This document shows, one piece after another, positions 1 through 11,609 of a stretch of 64,000 nt of DNA (position 1 is its first letter; each line of letters begins with the position of its first letter). Position numbers and translations under genes: made by a program. Below the pieces are notes generated by a model. The model was not told the origin of the DNA. It saw only the letters and a list, made by a program, of their open reading frames with translations, and ran no database searches. Origin of the DNA: Toxonevra muliebris (taxonomy: Eukaryota > Arthropoda > Insecta > Diptera > Pallopteridae); contig OY829326.1 of assembly GCA_963691655.1 (NCBI GenBank), positions 143,114,998-143,178,997 on the forward strand, read 5' to 3'.

Positions 1-1066
1 TGATCTGAATTTTGTACGATTTTTTGTTAGAATTTTGGTTAGATTATTTTGATTTGGTTTTTTATTCCGAATTTGATATAAATTTTAGTCCGAATTTCAG
101 TCTAAATTTGGACTCCTTTTGTTGTGTTTTCATCTGAATTTTAATTTAATTGTTGGTCGGAATTTTGTTTTCTTTTTGGCCAGATTTTCAATTTGAATAT
201 AAGTCTGCTTTTGGGTTTGTTTTTGATTTGAATATTGGTCTGACTTGTGTCTAATTTTCAGTCCGAATATGGTCAACATTTTTGTCTTCTGGCTTCTTTT
301 TGGTCTAGTTTTTGATCTGGGCTTTGGTCTGAAATTCGTTTAATTTTTGGTTAGAATTTTGATCTGAATTTTAATCTGAATTTTAATCTGACTTTTTCTC
401 TCTATTTTGATCGGGTTTGAATTTTGAATAAAGTTTCGGTTTGACTTTGGGTCTCAATTTTAGACTAAATTTTCGATCTGAAGTTTGGTTTTAATTTGGT
501 CTCCGTTTTGGTTCATTTTGATCTAAATTTTTGTCTAACTTTTATTCTAACTTTTTATCTGAGTTTTGTTTTTGAATTTCGGTCCGATTTTTAGTCTGAA
601 TTCTTGGTAAGTTTCTGACTAATTTATGATTCGAAGTTTGGTCTAATATTTGGTCTGGTTTACAGTCTGTTTTTTAACCCGAATTTGATTTAAATTTTGG
701 TCTATGTTTTAGTATAAAGCTGGTCTTATTTTGATTTTAATCTCAAAACGGATTTTGATTTCGATTTTATTTGGAATTTGCTTTAAATTTTTGTTCCGAA
801 TTTTGCCTCTTTTTGATTTTTATTTTAGTCTGAGTTGTGGTCTAATTTAAGTTTCCTTGTAGTCTGAATTTTGGCACTGATTTTGGCCCGAATTGTGATA
901 TGAATTTGGCTCTAAGTTTTTTTTTCTGAATTTTAGTTTGATTTTGGTCGGAATTTTTTCTGGTTATTTTTCTAGTTTCTTGTCTAGTTGTTTATCTAAT
1001 AAGTATCTATAACTGTCTATAAGCAAAATCAGCCCTTCCTAAATACAAATCCTAGATATGCCACTG
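1..1066. mobile_element. hAT-type non-autonomous element, 3' portion (cut by window edge)
   Basis: This kilobase is built from degenerate copies of a 12-14 base motif close to GGTCTGAATTTT, with no coding capacity. The right end (about 1028-1066) reads AAATCAGC, then CAAATCCTAGA, then CCACTG. It matches the right end of the complete element at 46958-48722 (AAATCAGCGG, CAAATCCTAGAACC, CCACTG). That copy has hAT-style termini and an 8-bp target duplication, so I infer this is the right-hand part of another member of the same family. Its left end lies outside the window, so the target duplication cannot be tested here. Confidence 0.6.
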
Positions 1067-1847
1067 TCTGTAAGAGTATATTTTCTTAAAAAATATATTA
1101 TTTTATATATTGTATTTAAGTTTTTTTAATTGAAAAGAAAAACAAAAACATTTTAACATTTTTTTTTTATTTCCAGAAATAACACAAAAAGTTAATTAAA
1201 TTTAAAAATAATTTTTTGGTTGCAAGCAAACATTTTTTTTAATTAAAAAACGAAGTATTTTTAGCTTTTTTTTATTGCAGCTATGAAAGTTGTTAATATT
1301 GTCATTGTTATTAAACAAACCGCCAACGATTCCTTCTTCTCCACCTTGCTCCCCCTCTATCTCCCCACTAAAGCTCATTCACGATATACATAATCCCAAA
1401 GGCAAACACATTCAGCGAAAGACAAGCGTAAATTTAATAATGCAAAATTATAACTCAATTAAAATTAATTCATCATTAAGTAAAAGGATAATGACTGATT
1501 GTGTATCGAAATATATATACAGTTATGCGTGTTTGTATTTATAAATATCCATCATTATGGCTGTTTTGTGTAAAATGGCTAACCGTGAAGTTATGTGGGC
1601 AAGTGAAGAGAACAAATATGGTTCAATCAGCATCAACCTACTGGAAGCTATAGAATTTCTAATTTCATTACAATATAAAGCAGCAACAATTTTGGATTTG
1701 TTTTTAATTAGTTTGAGTGTACGTGTGTAAGGACATATTTATGAATGTAAATATTTTAGATTTGTCCTTATGAAAATTAAATTTGTATAATTTCAATTTC
1801 TGTAAGGCTAACAATGGAGCTGACGCAATTTTTGAAATATCAGAAGA
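1067..1847. other. AT-rich intergenic, no gene seen
   Basis: Poly-A and poly-T tracts and AT-rich sequence. The only open frame of note (1290-1544) is low-complexity and resembles no family I know. No element ends were recognised. Confidence 0.5.
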
Positions 1848-2429
1848 TGTGACGAGCCAAATTTGGCAGCAATGGCGGAACTAAAAAAAAGCGCAAAAAA
1901 AAAAGAAAAAATAGCTGCACAATCACGCCACTAATGTGCTACAACGAATGTGAAGCAACACAAAAATGTGTTTACACACAACTGCGTCTGCAAAGATACT
2001 GTTAGCAGAGGCGACAAACCACCACGCTATACATTCCTGTGGCAACAATCTGCATACTGGAATAACGGGAAAAGCTCGGTGTTGGATATAAAAAGGGAAA
2101 CACAGCAACGATCTTTCTCTTTTGCAGGCAGCTGGCCTCGGAACCAGGTAAGACTGTAAGACGATTAACTGACATAGAAAATATTGGAATCTAACGCGAC
2201 GAACAAAATTTTGACAGAACGGAAAACTCCTGGTCTTGTAACCAGAGAAGACGTGTGCGGCTTGCCGTTGAACGTCTATCGCACAGGACACTACGACCTA
2301 CGCGTGACACCGCATTGTACTTCACAACATACCAGTCTACACGCCAGGCTGTCGTTTTGAAATTTTTTTGTGGAGTGAAATTCTTAAAAAAGGGTTTTTT
2401 GATGTGCAATAAGAAATTTACATATTTTC

Positions 2430-2690
2430 ACAATTTATCTGGTTTTATGTGCTTAGTTTGCGAAAAAAAAAACTTTTCGAGGAGCGCTACCGTGTGGCAG
2501 ACACAATAAGGCTCCGACCAAACTTTTTGAATGAGGGTACATAATTTGTTTTAGGGATTTTTTCAAGCCAAAAACAGTTTCTTCGAAACTGTCGTGTTTT
2601 TGCATAAAATCATTGCGAAATAAAATCCTCCACTCGCCTTCTAAATCGTCTACTTCTTCATTTCCAACCAAATTCTAATAAATTATATGA
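2430..2690 (-). pseudogene. hAT-superfamily transposase C-terminal remnant
   Basis: The minus-strand frame 2453-2671 ends in LLCLPHGSAPRKVFFFAN. This resembles the conserved hAT dimerisation segment, which typically reads LPHSNA followed by ERVFS. The upstream part (VDDLEGEW, NDFM) is also typical of the region just before that segment. Only about 75 residues remain. The catalytic domain is absent and I found no matching terminal repeats, although a hAT-like CAGAGATGAGC occurs at 2842. It is a dead scrap inside the LTR. The family assignment rests on the short LPH motif plus general context, so it is moderately secure. Confidence 0.5.
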
Positions 2691-3009
2691 CAGTTCGTTA
2701 TCAGTGTTGCTACATAGGTATTTAAATAAACACAAAAGGTCTTAGAATATTCTAAAGGATGTATGCTAAATGGTATCTTTTTACGTTTTATAGGGGATAT
2801 AAATTCAAACACACCGATCTGGCTACAGTTGGAGAATATTACAGAGATGAGCATTCGATTTGTTTTTTATCGATTTTAGTCTTTCATTGTAACTGGGAAA
2901 CCGAAGTGTTTTTATGAAAGAGGAAGTGTCGAAGTGTCAGGCTTGAAAGTGAAGTGAAAGACTTCAATTGAAGTGACAGCGACAGCACTGCACAGCAGCA
3001 CTATAAGAG

Positions 3010-3816
3010 TAGTGATGATTCGATATAAGTAATTACGAGTAAATACTCGATACTTTTCATTCGATTCAAGTCAATTTTTCACTCAATGTCATGCCATAAG
3101 TATTTTACTTGGTATCGACAAAAAAAAGGGTCAGTATCGGATACTCGATACTTTTGAAAAACATTGGTTTATAAAACTGAAATATTGCTATACAATATTT
3201 AAGATTGTGAGTCGTATTGCAATATTTTACAGCAATTAATAATATATTTCAAAATACTACTGCAGAATTATTCAATATGCATATTCCAAATATTTCCATT
3301 CATACTGCAATATTCCAATGTATGAAAATATTGCAGTACAGTATTGAAGTTCTAGAAAATATTGCCTGCCATGCACGTAGAATATAATGTTTACTCAAAC
3401 CTTTTCATTAAAATAAAATATTTTTAACAAGCCAGAATCTGTTGATTAGTTTTCCTTCTATTATAAAATTTCTAGCGATTTCCATCTAAACATAATAAAT
3501 ATCATATACTTAAGTTAACGTCATTTCTATATAATTCAGATATTTCCAGTGGAAATATCTTAAAACTATGATGTATTAGCGAAAAACTCGTGTTGAGTAG
3601 TGTAAACTGTAGGTTCAAACATGTGGTATCACAATTTTCCGTTCTGGCCAGAGCCACTTAAATAAAAAAAAAGAGTAATTGGTCTCTTTAAACGAGTATT
3701 CGATACAAGTACATATTTGATACTTTTTCCCGATATTTTCGGTGGCATCGATACTTTTATTCGATACAGGTAATGAGTAAAAGTATCGATACCATGTGGG
3801 TATCGAATCAACACTA
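3010..3816. mobile_element. hAT-type MITE, 807 bp
   Basis: The 16-bp terminal inverted repeats, TAGTGATGATTCGATA and TAGTGTTGATTCGATA, differ at one base. The element is flanked by a perfect 8-bp duplication TATAAGAG (3002-3009 and 3817-3824). An 8-bp duplication and a TAG start are the signature of the hAT superfamily. The interior has repeated CGATACTTTT/AAAGTATCGA motifs near both ends, probably subterminal binding repeats, and no open frame of consequence. It interrupts the surrounding LTR and is therefore younger than it. Confidence 0.85.
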
Positions 3817-3822
3817 TATAAG

Positions 3823-3975
3823 AGCGCAATCTAGCATCTTAATTGACTTCACTCCAGTCTTCGCACTACTAGCGCTACATGAGCGCAATTTAACATATTT
3901 GTTTACCACATGCCAATCTACGCAAAGCAGCGCAATTTAGCATATTCATTCGCAGCACGTCGATCTACGCATAGG
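3823..3975 (+). repeat. Degenerate tandem repeat inside the LTR
   Basis: AGCGCAAT followed by YTARCAT recurs at 3823, 3882 and 3929. The units are about 47-60 bp and partly diverged (CTACGCA also recurs). They lie where the related LTR at 26416-27246 carries its own tandem duplication. Confidence 0.55.
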
Positions 3976-4184
3976 AACACTACAGCAGGAATATTAATGA
4001 TAAATGAAAATTAATATGAAACTGAAATTATTACAAGAGTTGTGGATTTAAGTTTTATCTGCATAAAAAATTGTTATTCAATTAAAATTGAGGGCCCCCT
4101 GCAAATTACAAATTTTGTAACATAAAGACCCTCTGAAGGCCGCTGAGACTACTCCAGCTTAAGACTGGGAAATAGTTCGTTACA

Positions 4185-6482
4185 AAGATGAAGATTAATA
4201 ATATAGAAAACGGGTTGAAAAAGCAAACCAGGTGCACTTTGCTGAATTAATATGTGCATTAAAAATATGCATCACAAATGTTATACCATTAGAACCTGAA
4301 AAACTGCATAGGCCAAGAGATAAACGACGAAAATTTTGAACACTTTTTATTTTTTTAAATTTATTAAATTGCAAGAAAAGCTATTGAGAGAGGAAAATGT
4401 CTCTAAAAGTAGAAAATAAATTAAAATGTTTTCTCTCTTGATTGACAATTGCAAACCTCCAAGAGTACAACTTGCCCAAGAAAAGATTTTCACTTCGATG
4501 CTCAGATTTGGTGTTAATCATACACAAATATAAACTCGTACGGATGGATACGAAATCCTTGACTTTGACCTTCTATGGGCTATTGTGGCATATTAATAGT
4601 AGTACTAGCCAATTAGGCAAATATATCAAAAAGAAGTTGCATTTTCACTAAAATCAGAAAATCTTTTCAATCTAAAACGATTTCTGCTTCCATGGAATTG
4701 AAGCTATAACATAATAATACAGGATGTGATTATATTTCTAGAATTCTTGAAACATCATGCTTAAGAAAAAGAAATCACCTTCATTTAGTCGTTTTCTATC
4801 ACCTTAACTGTGGTGATTGGTTTTCAATTAGTACGCCACAAAGAAACGAGATTTTTAAGCGGTGGTAGAATGAACTATATACAATTGACTGATACGTAGT
4901 TAAAGTAGTTAAATTTAATGTTTTATATTTAATTCATACAGTTGAAATAAAGGATGCCATGTGGTTTTAATGTATGTACATGTACATGATTATTTTGATT
5001 TCAGCACAAACAGTTTTCCAAAAAAAGTTTTTTATTTTAACAGTTTATTGATTGAAAAACTTGCAGAATTTTATTATATTGTTACATGTTGCCAGTAGTA
5101 CATGTTTCCTTGTTCATTTTACCTGACGTTAATGTTTCAATACGAATCAAATTTATAAATGTACTCGTATATAAACAATAAAAAAAATATTAAAATGCAA
5201 TTTGCCACTGCCACATTTTTACTACCGTGTACGTGTACAAAGCCAGTTTGTCATAAATATTGGTAATCATCTTTAATACACCTAAATATACATACAAAAA
5301 TATAAGCATGTACCATTTTACACATACATATTTCCAAAAAAATAAAATAATTATATTGCCCTTCATATACGAGAAGGAGCGTATTTGTATAAGCAAATTG
5401 CTACTAATTTCGTTCAAAGGCATTTATAAGGAATGCCAAACTTACGTCAGTACAAATTATTTGAAAATATTTGCCATATTCTATAGATAAGTTAAGTATT
5501 TTCTACGTTTTTATCCATTATTCACTGTATGTCATTCTGCTACAATTTACTTATATGAAATTTTATTGTCACTCAACTGTCACAATTTGCACATTTTTTA
5601 TTTGTTGTTTTTATTGTATCTGTTTGTAGATATTATTATAGTTTTTAAGTCTTTTATAATCTTTTTTTCGGGTAGCACATATTTTCTTTTTACTTTGACC
5701 TTCGTCATAATATTATAATAATGTAATATAATATAATATCTTCGTTCCAGCCGCTTGATAACTAGTAGAATATTCATAGTAAAACTAATATTTTTGTTTG
5801 TTTTTTACAGAAATGTTCATTAATCATTTACATTAGGCGTTCATTCTTATTCATTAATCATTAAAATTTTAGTGTTATTCCGCGCTTTTGCTTACATTTT
5901 GCTATTTACTATCAAAATATGTCAGCTTTGAGCACATTTGTTATACAAGTTAAATTCCTTTTGTTTAATTAGCTTGCTGCCTATGGCTTTATTTCATTCA
6001 TTATATTTTTTAGCAACTGACATCTTTCTTATAACCATGTAGATATTCGTTGCATAGAGCAATATGTTTGGAAATATTATACATTCATACATTTGCATAA
6101 CAGGCTCTTGAAAAATTCTGCCAAATTTCAAGCGTATTACCGCATGAAAATTTTGACGTTTAATCACACTTTGAGCCGAATTGAAGGCAAATAAATTTAG
6201 AATTGGACTAATTTCATTAAGTCACCTATTAATCCGATTGAAAGACTAGCAGTCACTTTAGCGTAATGTAAGAGAAGAACAGAATTTGGATCTATCAAAT
6301 TTCGACACTTTCCTTCTCTTTTGAACACTTGATCATTTCTAGTAGCCATGATAGCAACGAAATTGTACTCGTTGAAGAGCTCTGCTTTTCTCTTCAGTAT
6401 AAACCGTTTCATTAAAATATATGTGATCGTTTTCATCGCTTTGCTTTCTACTATCATTGCTACTCTGCTCGCCGTTCCACTG
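4185..6482. other. AT-rich intergenic, no gene seen
   Basis: Low-complexity sequence with several TATGTACATG-like runs. The open frames at 4442, 5190 and 5260 are short, overlap on opposite strands and carry no recognisable motif. No element borders found. Confidence 0.5.
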
Positions 6483-6486
6483 TGAA

Positions 6487-6720
6487 CACCTTTTTCTAAA
6501 ATATATTAAAAATCTAATGACAAACGGAATGGAAAAAAGGTACTGCAGTGTCCTTTAAAAAAGTTCAAACTATCAATTTAATTCAAAGAGTAGATGAGCT
6601 AGGGCAAAATGAACTTCTTGCACATACCATATAGTTTCAACCTTTCTATGGGAAACTGCAGTAATTTTTTTTCTTTCTTTTTTTGCCTTTGAATTTTTAA
6701 TATATTTTAGAAAAAAGGTT
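6487..6720. mobile_element. Small inverted-repeat element (MITE-like), about 235 bp
   Basis: The left arm begins ACCTTTTTCTAAAATATATT and runs into GGAAAAAAGGTACTGCAGTG. The right arm is its approximate reverse complement, with AAACTGCAGTAATTTTTTT and then AATATATTTTAGAAAAAAGG. The arms are about 60 bp with small gaps. There is no coding sequence and no clear target duplication, so the superfamily is unknown. Confidence 0.55.
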
Positions 6721-7403
6721 TAGACAAACTTTTTTGACTTTACATTAGGATGTCTCGGAAATTGCATGAAAAACAGACCCTGCTTTTCATGAGCTATTTA
6801 ACTTGTTTTTTATTTCTAATTTTTCAGTGGATTATAAACTCGAAACGCCTTGGCAGCAAAATATGTGTTCCCCTGTGTTATGCATTAATATGGGAAAAAT
6901 CATAAATTACTCATACGACGTGTTGTACAATAACTTTTATACTAACATTCAGATCACATATATCTATTAATACAAGTCCTAGAGAGCCCAAAGAAGGTGG
7001 ACGGGAGGGGGAGGTTAAAAATATCCCCTTCCCTCAATCGCTAGTTCCGTTAGTGAATATAATTAGAACATATGCCTTGAGTTTAGTCATTTTGATTCTC
7101 TTTAACGTTTTGGAAAGCAATTATCTTATAGCTTGTCTGACTACAGGTTTATTTTATGTGAGGTTGAGGGTGAATGGTGGCAAATGAGTCCGGAGGCTCA
7201 CTTTCTGTTTTATTCTAAATAGGTTAATGCAAAATTTCATCACAACGATGCGAAAGTACAAGATTGTGAAAATTCACTAAATTCCAAAAACATCGCGGTA
7301 AATTCGTAATATCTCTTAAATTTCACAATATTTTAACCACCTGCAAGTTTGCGAAGTATTTGTGCGAAACAGCTGGTTCTTATTATGATTCTTTTAAATC
7401 ATA
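6721..7403. other. Intergenic, no gene seen
   Basis: No supported open frame or repeat boundary. It includes a short G-rich patch near 6998-7015. Confidence 0.45.
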
Positions 7404-8648
7404 TTGGGAGTATGAATGTATAAACTCGTATTTTTTTCGTAATTTGGACATTTATTGTGAAAAAGTGATTATAAATTTATTCTTTAAAGTATTGTCCGTC
7501 GTTAGCCACAACCTTTTCCCATCTTTCTGGTAGCATTCGGATTCCGCGTCGAAAGAACTCCTCATCTTTTGAGGCTATCCACGAATCGACCCATTTTTTG
7601 AGTTCTTCGAAAGAACGGAAGTGCTGTTCAGCCAGGCCATGTGTCATCGATCGGAACAAGTCGTAATCAGAAGGAGCAATGTCTGGAGAATACGGCGGGT
7701 GGGGTAGCACTTCCCATTTCAGCATTGTCGTACTGAAGAATAACTTTGTCGTGTCTATTCTCATATTCTGGCCTCTTATCCTTTAATGCTCGGCTCAAAC
7801 GCATCAATTGTAGTCGGTAGCGGTAGCCAGTTTCATTCGTTTCATTCGGTTTCAACAGCTCATAATACACGACACCTTTCATATCCCACCAAATACACAG
7901 CATGAACTTGGATCCATGGATGTTCGGCTTTGCCGTTGATGTTGATGCATGTCCGGTCGATCCCCATGATTTTTTACGCTTTGGGTTATCGTAACGTATC
8001 CAGTTTTCATCGCCAATCACAATACGATGCAGAAAACCCTTTCATTTCTGTCGTTCAATCAGCAGTTCACATGTGAAAAATCGTCGTTCGACGTCTCTCG
8101 ACTTCAATTTGTACGGCACCCAATTTCCTTGCTTTTGAATCATTCCCAATGCTTTTAATCGTTTAGAAATGGTTGATTGATCAACTCCTAAATATTCTGC
8201 AAGTTCTTGTTGCGTTTGACATGAATCTTCTTCGAGTAATGCCTTCAATTCTTCATCTTCGAACTTTTTCGGGCTGCCTGAACGTTCCCTGTCTTCAACA
8301 TCAAAATCACCACTTTTGAAATGGGCATACCAAACTTGACATATTCTAACGTCTATAGCACAGTCAGAATAAGCTTCAGTGAGTAAACGTTGTGCTTCAG
8401 TTGCGTTTTTCTTTAAATGGAAGAAGCAAATTAAAACCTCCCGCAAATGTTGTTTTGTTGGCACGAAATTCGACATTTTCAGCTATAGTAAAACACTTTT
8501 GTAAAATTATGAAAATTATTTGACAGATCAATTCTTATAGTATTTTTTGCGCTCTTCGAGATAGATTAGCTGTCAATGTCAAAAAAGTGGTGTGTATGAT
8601 AGATATGAAGTTAGTCACAATTACGAGTTTATACATTCATACTCCCAA
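7404..8648 (-). mobile_element. mariner element, full length but inactive
   Basis: The element has perfect 27-bp terminal inverted repeats (7404-7430 and 8622-8648, beginning TTGGGAGTATGA) and a TA target duplication (7402-7403, 8649-8650). Its 1245 bp is the usual mariner size. It carries one minus-strand transposase pseudogene (7477-8476). The arms are still identical while the gene is broken, which suggests a fairly young copy that was either mobilised in trans or damaged recently. Confidence 0.93.
7477..8476 (-). pseudogene. mariner transposase pseudogene
   Basis: This gene would cut and paste the surrounding element. From the start at 8476 (MSNFVPTKQHLRE) there is an N-terminal helix-turn-helix region, then WVPYKL (a variant of the family's WVPHEL linker motif), GDENWI with the first catalytic Asp, and QYDNA with the second. 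In a shifted frame follow YSPDIAPSDYDLF, with the third Asp, and the C-terminus at 7477. Two lesions are visible: an in-frame TGA at about 8040, where related proteins have Arg, and a deletion of several tens of bases near 7730 that removes the segment after the second Asp and shifts the frame. The protein resembles mellifera-subfamily mariners from my knowledge of the family, but I could not run a comparison. Confidence 0.9.
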
Positions 8649-8650
8649 TA

Positions 8651-10535
8651 TTTCCCACCTGAATACATTTTAAAAAAGGTTAAACTTAATAAGAAAGACC
8701 GTAAGAATCTTTATTATACATATATATTTACATTTTAGCATATGTTTGTCAATTTAGTAATCCGGCAATATTGCAACTTTGAAATTTTTATACGCTGGCT
8801 ACACGTTAGTGTATCGCAATCTCGCAATTTTACAATAAGCCAAGAATACCCCTAGTATTCCTTGCTCTCCTTAAAATAGTGCGAAAATGAGTTTACTTTT
8901 TGATACTTATCATATGTACATATGCATATAGGTGTTATTTCTTAAATATAATTTTAATACATATTACGAATTCCAAGAATTTCATGTTCAAATTAATTTC
9001 TATATATACCAATCAATGAGAGAAAATTGATATTCTTTCAAGTTGTTGTGGAAACATAATTAATGCCAAACTGTTAAATAATTTCATTAGTTCATTTCGA
9101 TTGACATTCTTATACAAAATGTAATTACCCGAAATTAAATCTAAAAGTAGAAACAAATATGATTCTAAGTTAATTGCATACGTTAAATATATAACCAAGC
9201 AATAAAGTTAATAAGAAAAACAAATGAGACAATGAATTTGAAAATAAATTATACATAGAAGACAATTAAAGATTAATATTATAGCTTAATGGGATGATAT
9301 AAGTGGGGCAGATTTTTTGCTACTCTACAAAGAGTAACAAATTCAACTGTTGATATAAAAACACAACCGCGTTAATGCAAATTATTCACGAACTAATCTC
9401 GTACTATAGTCAAGAAATTTATGAATTTTCGCATGATTTCAGTTGTACAAAAAAGTAATTTAATTTTGTTAAAAATAATTCGCACCAGTGCACGTTGATC
9501 CCATACAACGACGGCACATAATTAGAAGAAGTACTTTTGATATCAATGCCATTTCGTATGCTATTAAGTTTTATAATATTCAAGAATATATTTCCACATA
9601 TTTTCTAGATTTTCTTTTTTAAAATTCTTACATTTTCGGTTCTCTTAATTTCAAGAATACTTAAATTTAGAAGCAATGCAGTAATTTAACCAATATAAAT
9701 CTTGAAAAAAAAAATGAATGATGTGTTGGTTCACCTAGGTTTAAGTTCACACTTCACTGATATAAAAGAACCCCACAACAGTTAAAAAAAAAACACACTG
9801 ATCTTTACAACTACAATGCCAACTTTAATACACGTACGCTTATTAAAGTATGCGTACCCTTTTGTAAAGCATAAAAACTATATTTGCTTACTCTCCATAT
9901 AATTTTATTACTGACCTCATATCTTTGTTTAACAAATAAATAAAAGTACATAAAAAATAAACAAGTAAAAGAAAAGATTCCTTTTTTTACAAAAAAAAAA
10001 AAAGTTGTTATGTTGCGCTTATGTTGTCAAGTGACAACACAATGTCATTCATTATGTTCTCAGCTTCTGTTGCCCGTTTAGTTTTGGTGGGAAGGGGGAG
10101 GTATAAACAAAAACGAAAAAAAAGGCATACTTACTCGGGTGATTAGACTAAAAGCTTATGTTGGTCATACAGACACAACTATATACACAAGCACTCATAC
10201 ATATACATATGTATGTATAGCAATGTTAAGTATTACATCGAGTAAACCAAGTAAGTAATTCGAGCATATTTTTTTTGTGGCATACTTGTAGCACATTTTT
10301 ATTTAAGACATTTCTTGTTTTTTTTTTCTTTCTGTTTTTGTTCTTAATTCTTATGGAGACATTTGTTTTTTTTTTTATTTCTTTTTGCTTTCTTCTTTTA
10401 GCTTTATTTTTTGAGCTCTTTTTTTATGAACGTTCCTAGAAATCCTTTTTTTAACTTTGACTTTCTGTTGCTTTCTTTTTACTTGTCTATGCCATATTTT
10501 TTGATTTTTTCATGAATTAAATATAAATTTTTATT
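8651..10535. other. AT-rich intergenic, no gene seen
   Basis: Long T tracts and TATGTA motifs (for example 10200-10215). A G-rich patch lies near 10088. The only open frame (9013-9198, minus) has no family resemblance. Confidence 0.45.
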
Positions 10536-10563
10536 TACAGTGAGTCACAAAACTGTTCACATG

Positions 10564-11000
10564 CACTGAAAAAAAAAATTACTAAATCTTAGGAAATCTT
10601 CCTAATTTTAAGGAAAAAATGGGAATGAAATTGCTCCAAAGTTACGTGATCTTTGAATGTAGGAAATTTACTTACTTATTATTAGTAAATTGTGTAACCT
10701 TAAGCTAAGGAAATTTTCTTTGCCTTAAGTACGGGATTTCCTATACGTTATGAAAAAAAATACTTGTGATAAAGAACTAAAGCATTTAATAGTAGTAAAT
10801 TTTTTATTTTTTTTAGGAAAAGTTTTACTTATTTCAAGGACAAATATACCTCAATATGAGGACAAAAATAGTTATATTAAAGAAGGTGCTCCTTAATTTA
10901 AGGCGATGTTTTCTTTGTACAGGGGAAATATATCATAGATTTAAGGATATATTTTCTTTAAACCAAAGTAATTTTTACCTTGAAATAATGGTTGTAAATC
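10564..11000. repeat. Cluster of TTAGGAAA/TTTAAGGA motifs after a CACTG-like start
   Basis: Directly inside the Tc1-like end, CACTGAAAAAAA is followed by many degenerate copies of TTAGGAAAT, TTTTAAGGAAA and TTCAAGGAC on both strands. Subterminal arrays of short motifs behind a CACT-type terminus are known from CMC (CACTA/Chapaev) transposons. No opposite end was found, so this assignment is tentative. Confidence 0.35.
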
Positions 11001-11609
11001 CTAGATTTAAGATAATTGATTTGAAATAAAATACAATTTTGACTGAAATTTAAAACTTTTATTCATGTATTTCATTGCATTTTACGTATGTAGATATATA
11101 ATTTTAATATTATAATATAAAGTAAATTTAAATTTTTGTAAGTTGAACAATTTTATACATATGTATATGTGCATATTTATACAGTATATATACACATTTT
11201 AGTTTACAAGTTTTTCATTTATAGGTTTATAATAATTTTAATTTAAAAGAATACTTTGGGTATTAAGAAAGTTTTATTTTTTACTTGATAAAGATGTGTT
11301 GGTGGAAAAAGGAAATTTTTTTAATTTTAAAAGTAAATCCACATTTTTATTAAGTAAGAAAATTTCTTGAATTTTATATGCAGTAAATTCTGAACTGTAA
11401 GTCCAAATAATAAAGTTCTTCTTATACATAGTACTATATCGTTTACAATACAAATAACATAAAAATTTTTCAATAATTTCGTCCATGTATATTTTTTTAA
11501 AACAATTAAAAATTGTGATATGTTTGCGCAAAAATGATCAATTGCTGATAGAGAATGAAAGTATTTGAAGTATTCATAATTTTTATGCAAGAACTGCGAT
11601 TTTCCTTAC

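Larger units (their letters stand above)
1848..4184 (+). mobile_element. Solo Gypsy-type LTR (family member 1) with nested insertions
   Basis: The element starts TGTGACGAGCC and ends CGTTACA, flanked by the 4-bp direct repeat AAGA (1844-1847 and 4185-4188), the duplication size of Ty3/Gypsy elements. Both ends resemble the solo LTR at 26416-27246, which starts TGTGACGGCAC. The shared 3' block includes CCCTGCAAA, then TTTTGTAAC or TTTCTGTAAC, then CCGCTGAG and a final GTTACA. A TATAAAAA box sits at about 2087. The stretch contains a hAT transposase scrap (about 2430-2690) and a hAT MITE (3010-3816). Without the MITE and its duplicated target the unit is about 1.5 kb. No pol or gag sequence is present, so it looks like an LTR left after recombination. 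Confidence 0.68.

Noticed and set aside
1..1066. Considered as a satellite array or a CRISPR-like repeat array
   Set aside because: The motifs are degenerate, unevenly spaced and without unique spacers. The related copy at 46958-48722 has hAT-style ends, so this is the interior of a mobile element.
1290..1544. 84-residue plus-strand frame near the left edge
   Set aside because: Low-complexity composition, no homologous motif, no transcription signals.
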